NCBI GenBank assembly: GCA_016784265.1
Contig: JADHUZ010000098.1
Location: forward strand, 1-5,778
DNA from: Fidelibacterota bacterium
Lineage (GTDB): Bacteria > Fidelibacterota > BS150m-G59
Length of the DNA stretch: 5,778 nucleotides
Direction of reading: 5' to 3'
Shown here piece after piece: positions 5,679 to 5,778 of the stretch. The notes beneath the pieces were generated by a model, which was not told the origin of the DNA, made no database searches, and saw only the letters and a list, made by a program, of their open reading frames with translations. Position 1 is the stretch's first letter, and each line of letters opens with the position of its first letter. A program made the position numbers and the translations under genes.

Positions 5679-5778
5679 CTACCTCAACTTGCCTCCGCTC
5701 AATGACCGTGCTTGCAACCGATAAAAACAAACACCACTTGCCAAACAGATGACGTGGATTTGATTTTCAAAATAGAAC
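5679..5778 (-). CDS. 3' end of a convergent gene with T9SS-like sorting tail (partial)
   Basis: On the minus strand a frame is open from the window edge to the TAG at 5679-5681, giving 32 residues. It contains LASGVCFYRLQA, very close to the L-x-S-G-V-Y-F-Y-R-L-x-A consensus in the C-terminal sorting domain of type IX-secreted proteins of the FCB group, with Cys in place of the first Tyr. The expected continuation (roughly G-x(5)-K-K-M/L-x-L-x-K/R) is replaced by R-S-L-S-G-G-K-L-R, so the end may be divergent or slightly damaged. It faces the sigma operon across the shared terminator. The rest of the gene is outside the window. The likely product is a secreted or surface protein, but only the tail is seen. 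Confidence 0.55.
   Translation of the reverse strand, partial: FYFENQIHVICLASGVCFYRLQARSLSGGKLR

Noticed and set aside
1..5778. CRISPR array, tRNA, rRNA or insertion sequence
   Set aside because: No regularly spaced repeats, no cloverleaf or rRNA-like stretch, and no transposase-like protein were seen on either strand.

Overview
The window reads as a gene-dense bacterial chromosome segment of moderate-to-low GC, with A/T-rich third positions and spacers. Nine complete plus-strand genes stand in tight, partly overlapping order. The last 100 bases hold what looks like the 3' end of a convergent minus-strand gene. Its tail resembles the C-terminal sorting signal of type IX-secreted proteins. 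Together with a DUF2141 protein, this points to the FCB group (Bacteroidota, Ignavibacteria, Calditrichota and relatives), but I cannot name a genus. Several genes have clear Shine-Dalgarno sequences, which argues mildly against a typical Bacteroidetes.

Region 1 (about 58-2478) is a compact run of three genes: a lipoprotein of unknown function, a small three-helix membrane protein, and a nucleoside kinase-like P-loop protein with an N-terminal ATP-cone. Spacing is 1 nt, then an 11-nt overlap. Region 2 (2479-3680) starts with a short A/T-rich heptamer repeat that runs into the start codon of a transglutaminase-like cysteine protein. One base after that gene comes a small exported DUF2141 protein.

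Region 3 (3681-5656) is the most interesting part. A candidate ECF-type promoter precedes four coupled genes: an ECF sigma factor (TTG start), an 89-residue single-pass membrane protein in the anti-sigma position, a membrane-anchored Spy/CpxP/CnrX-like periplasmic protein ending in a textbook EF-hand, and a second LTxxQ-type exported protein rich in His, Met, Lys and Cys with a C-terminal membrane helix. A rho-independent terminator closes the operon. The layout recalls the CnrY-CnrX-CnrH metal-sensing system of Cupriavidus, where a periplasmic sensor controls a short transmembrane anti-sigma factor that holds the ECF sigma. I infer a self-contained, probably autoregulated envelope or metal/cation stress circuit; the signal is unknown.

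Region 4 (5657-5778) holds the terminator flank and the minus-strand 3' fragment.
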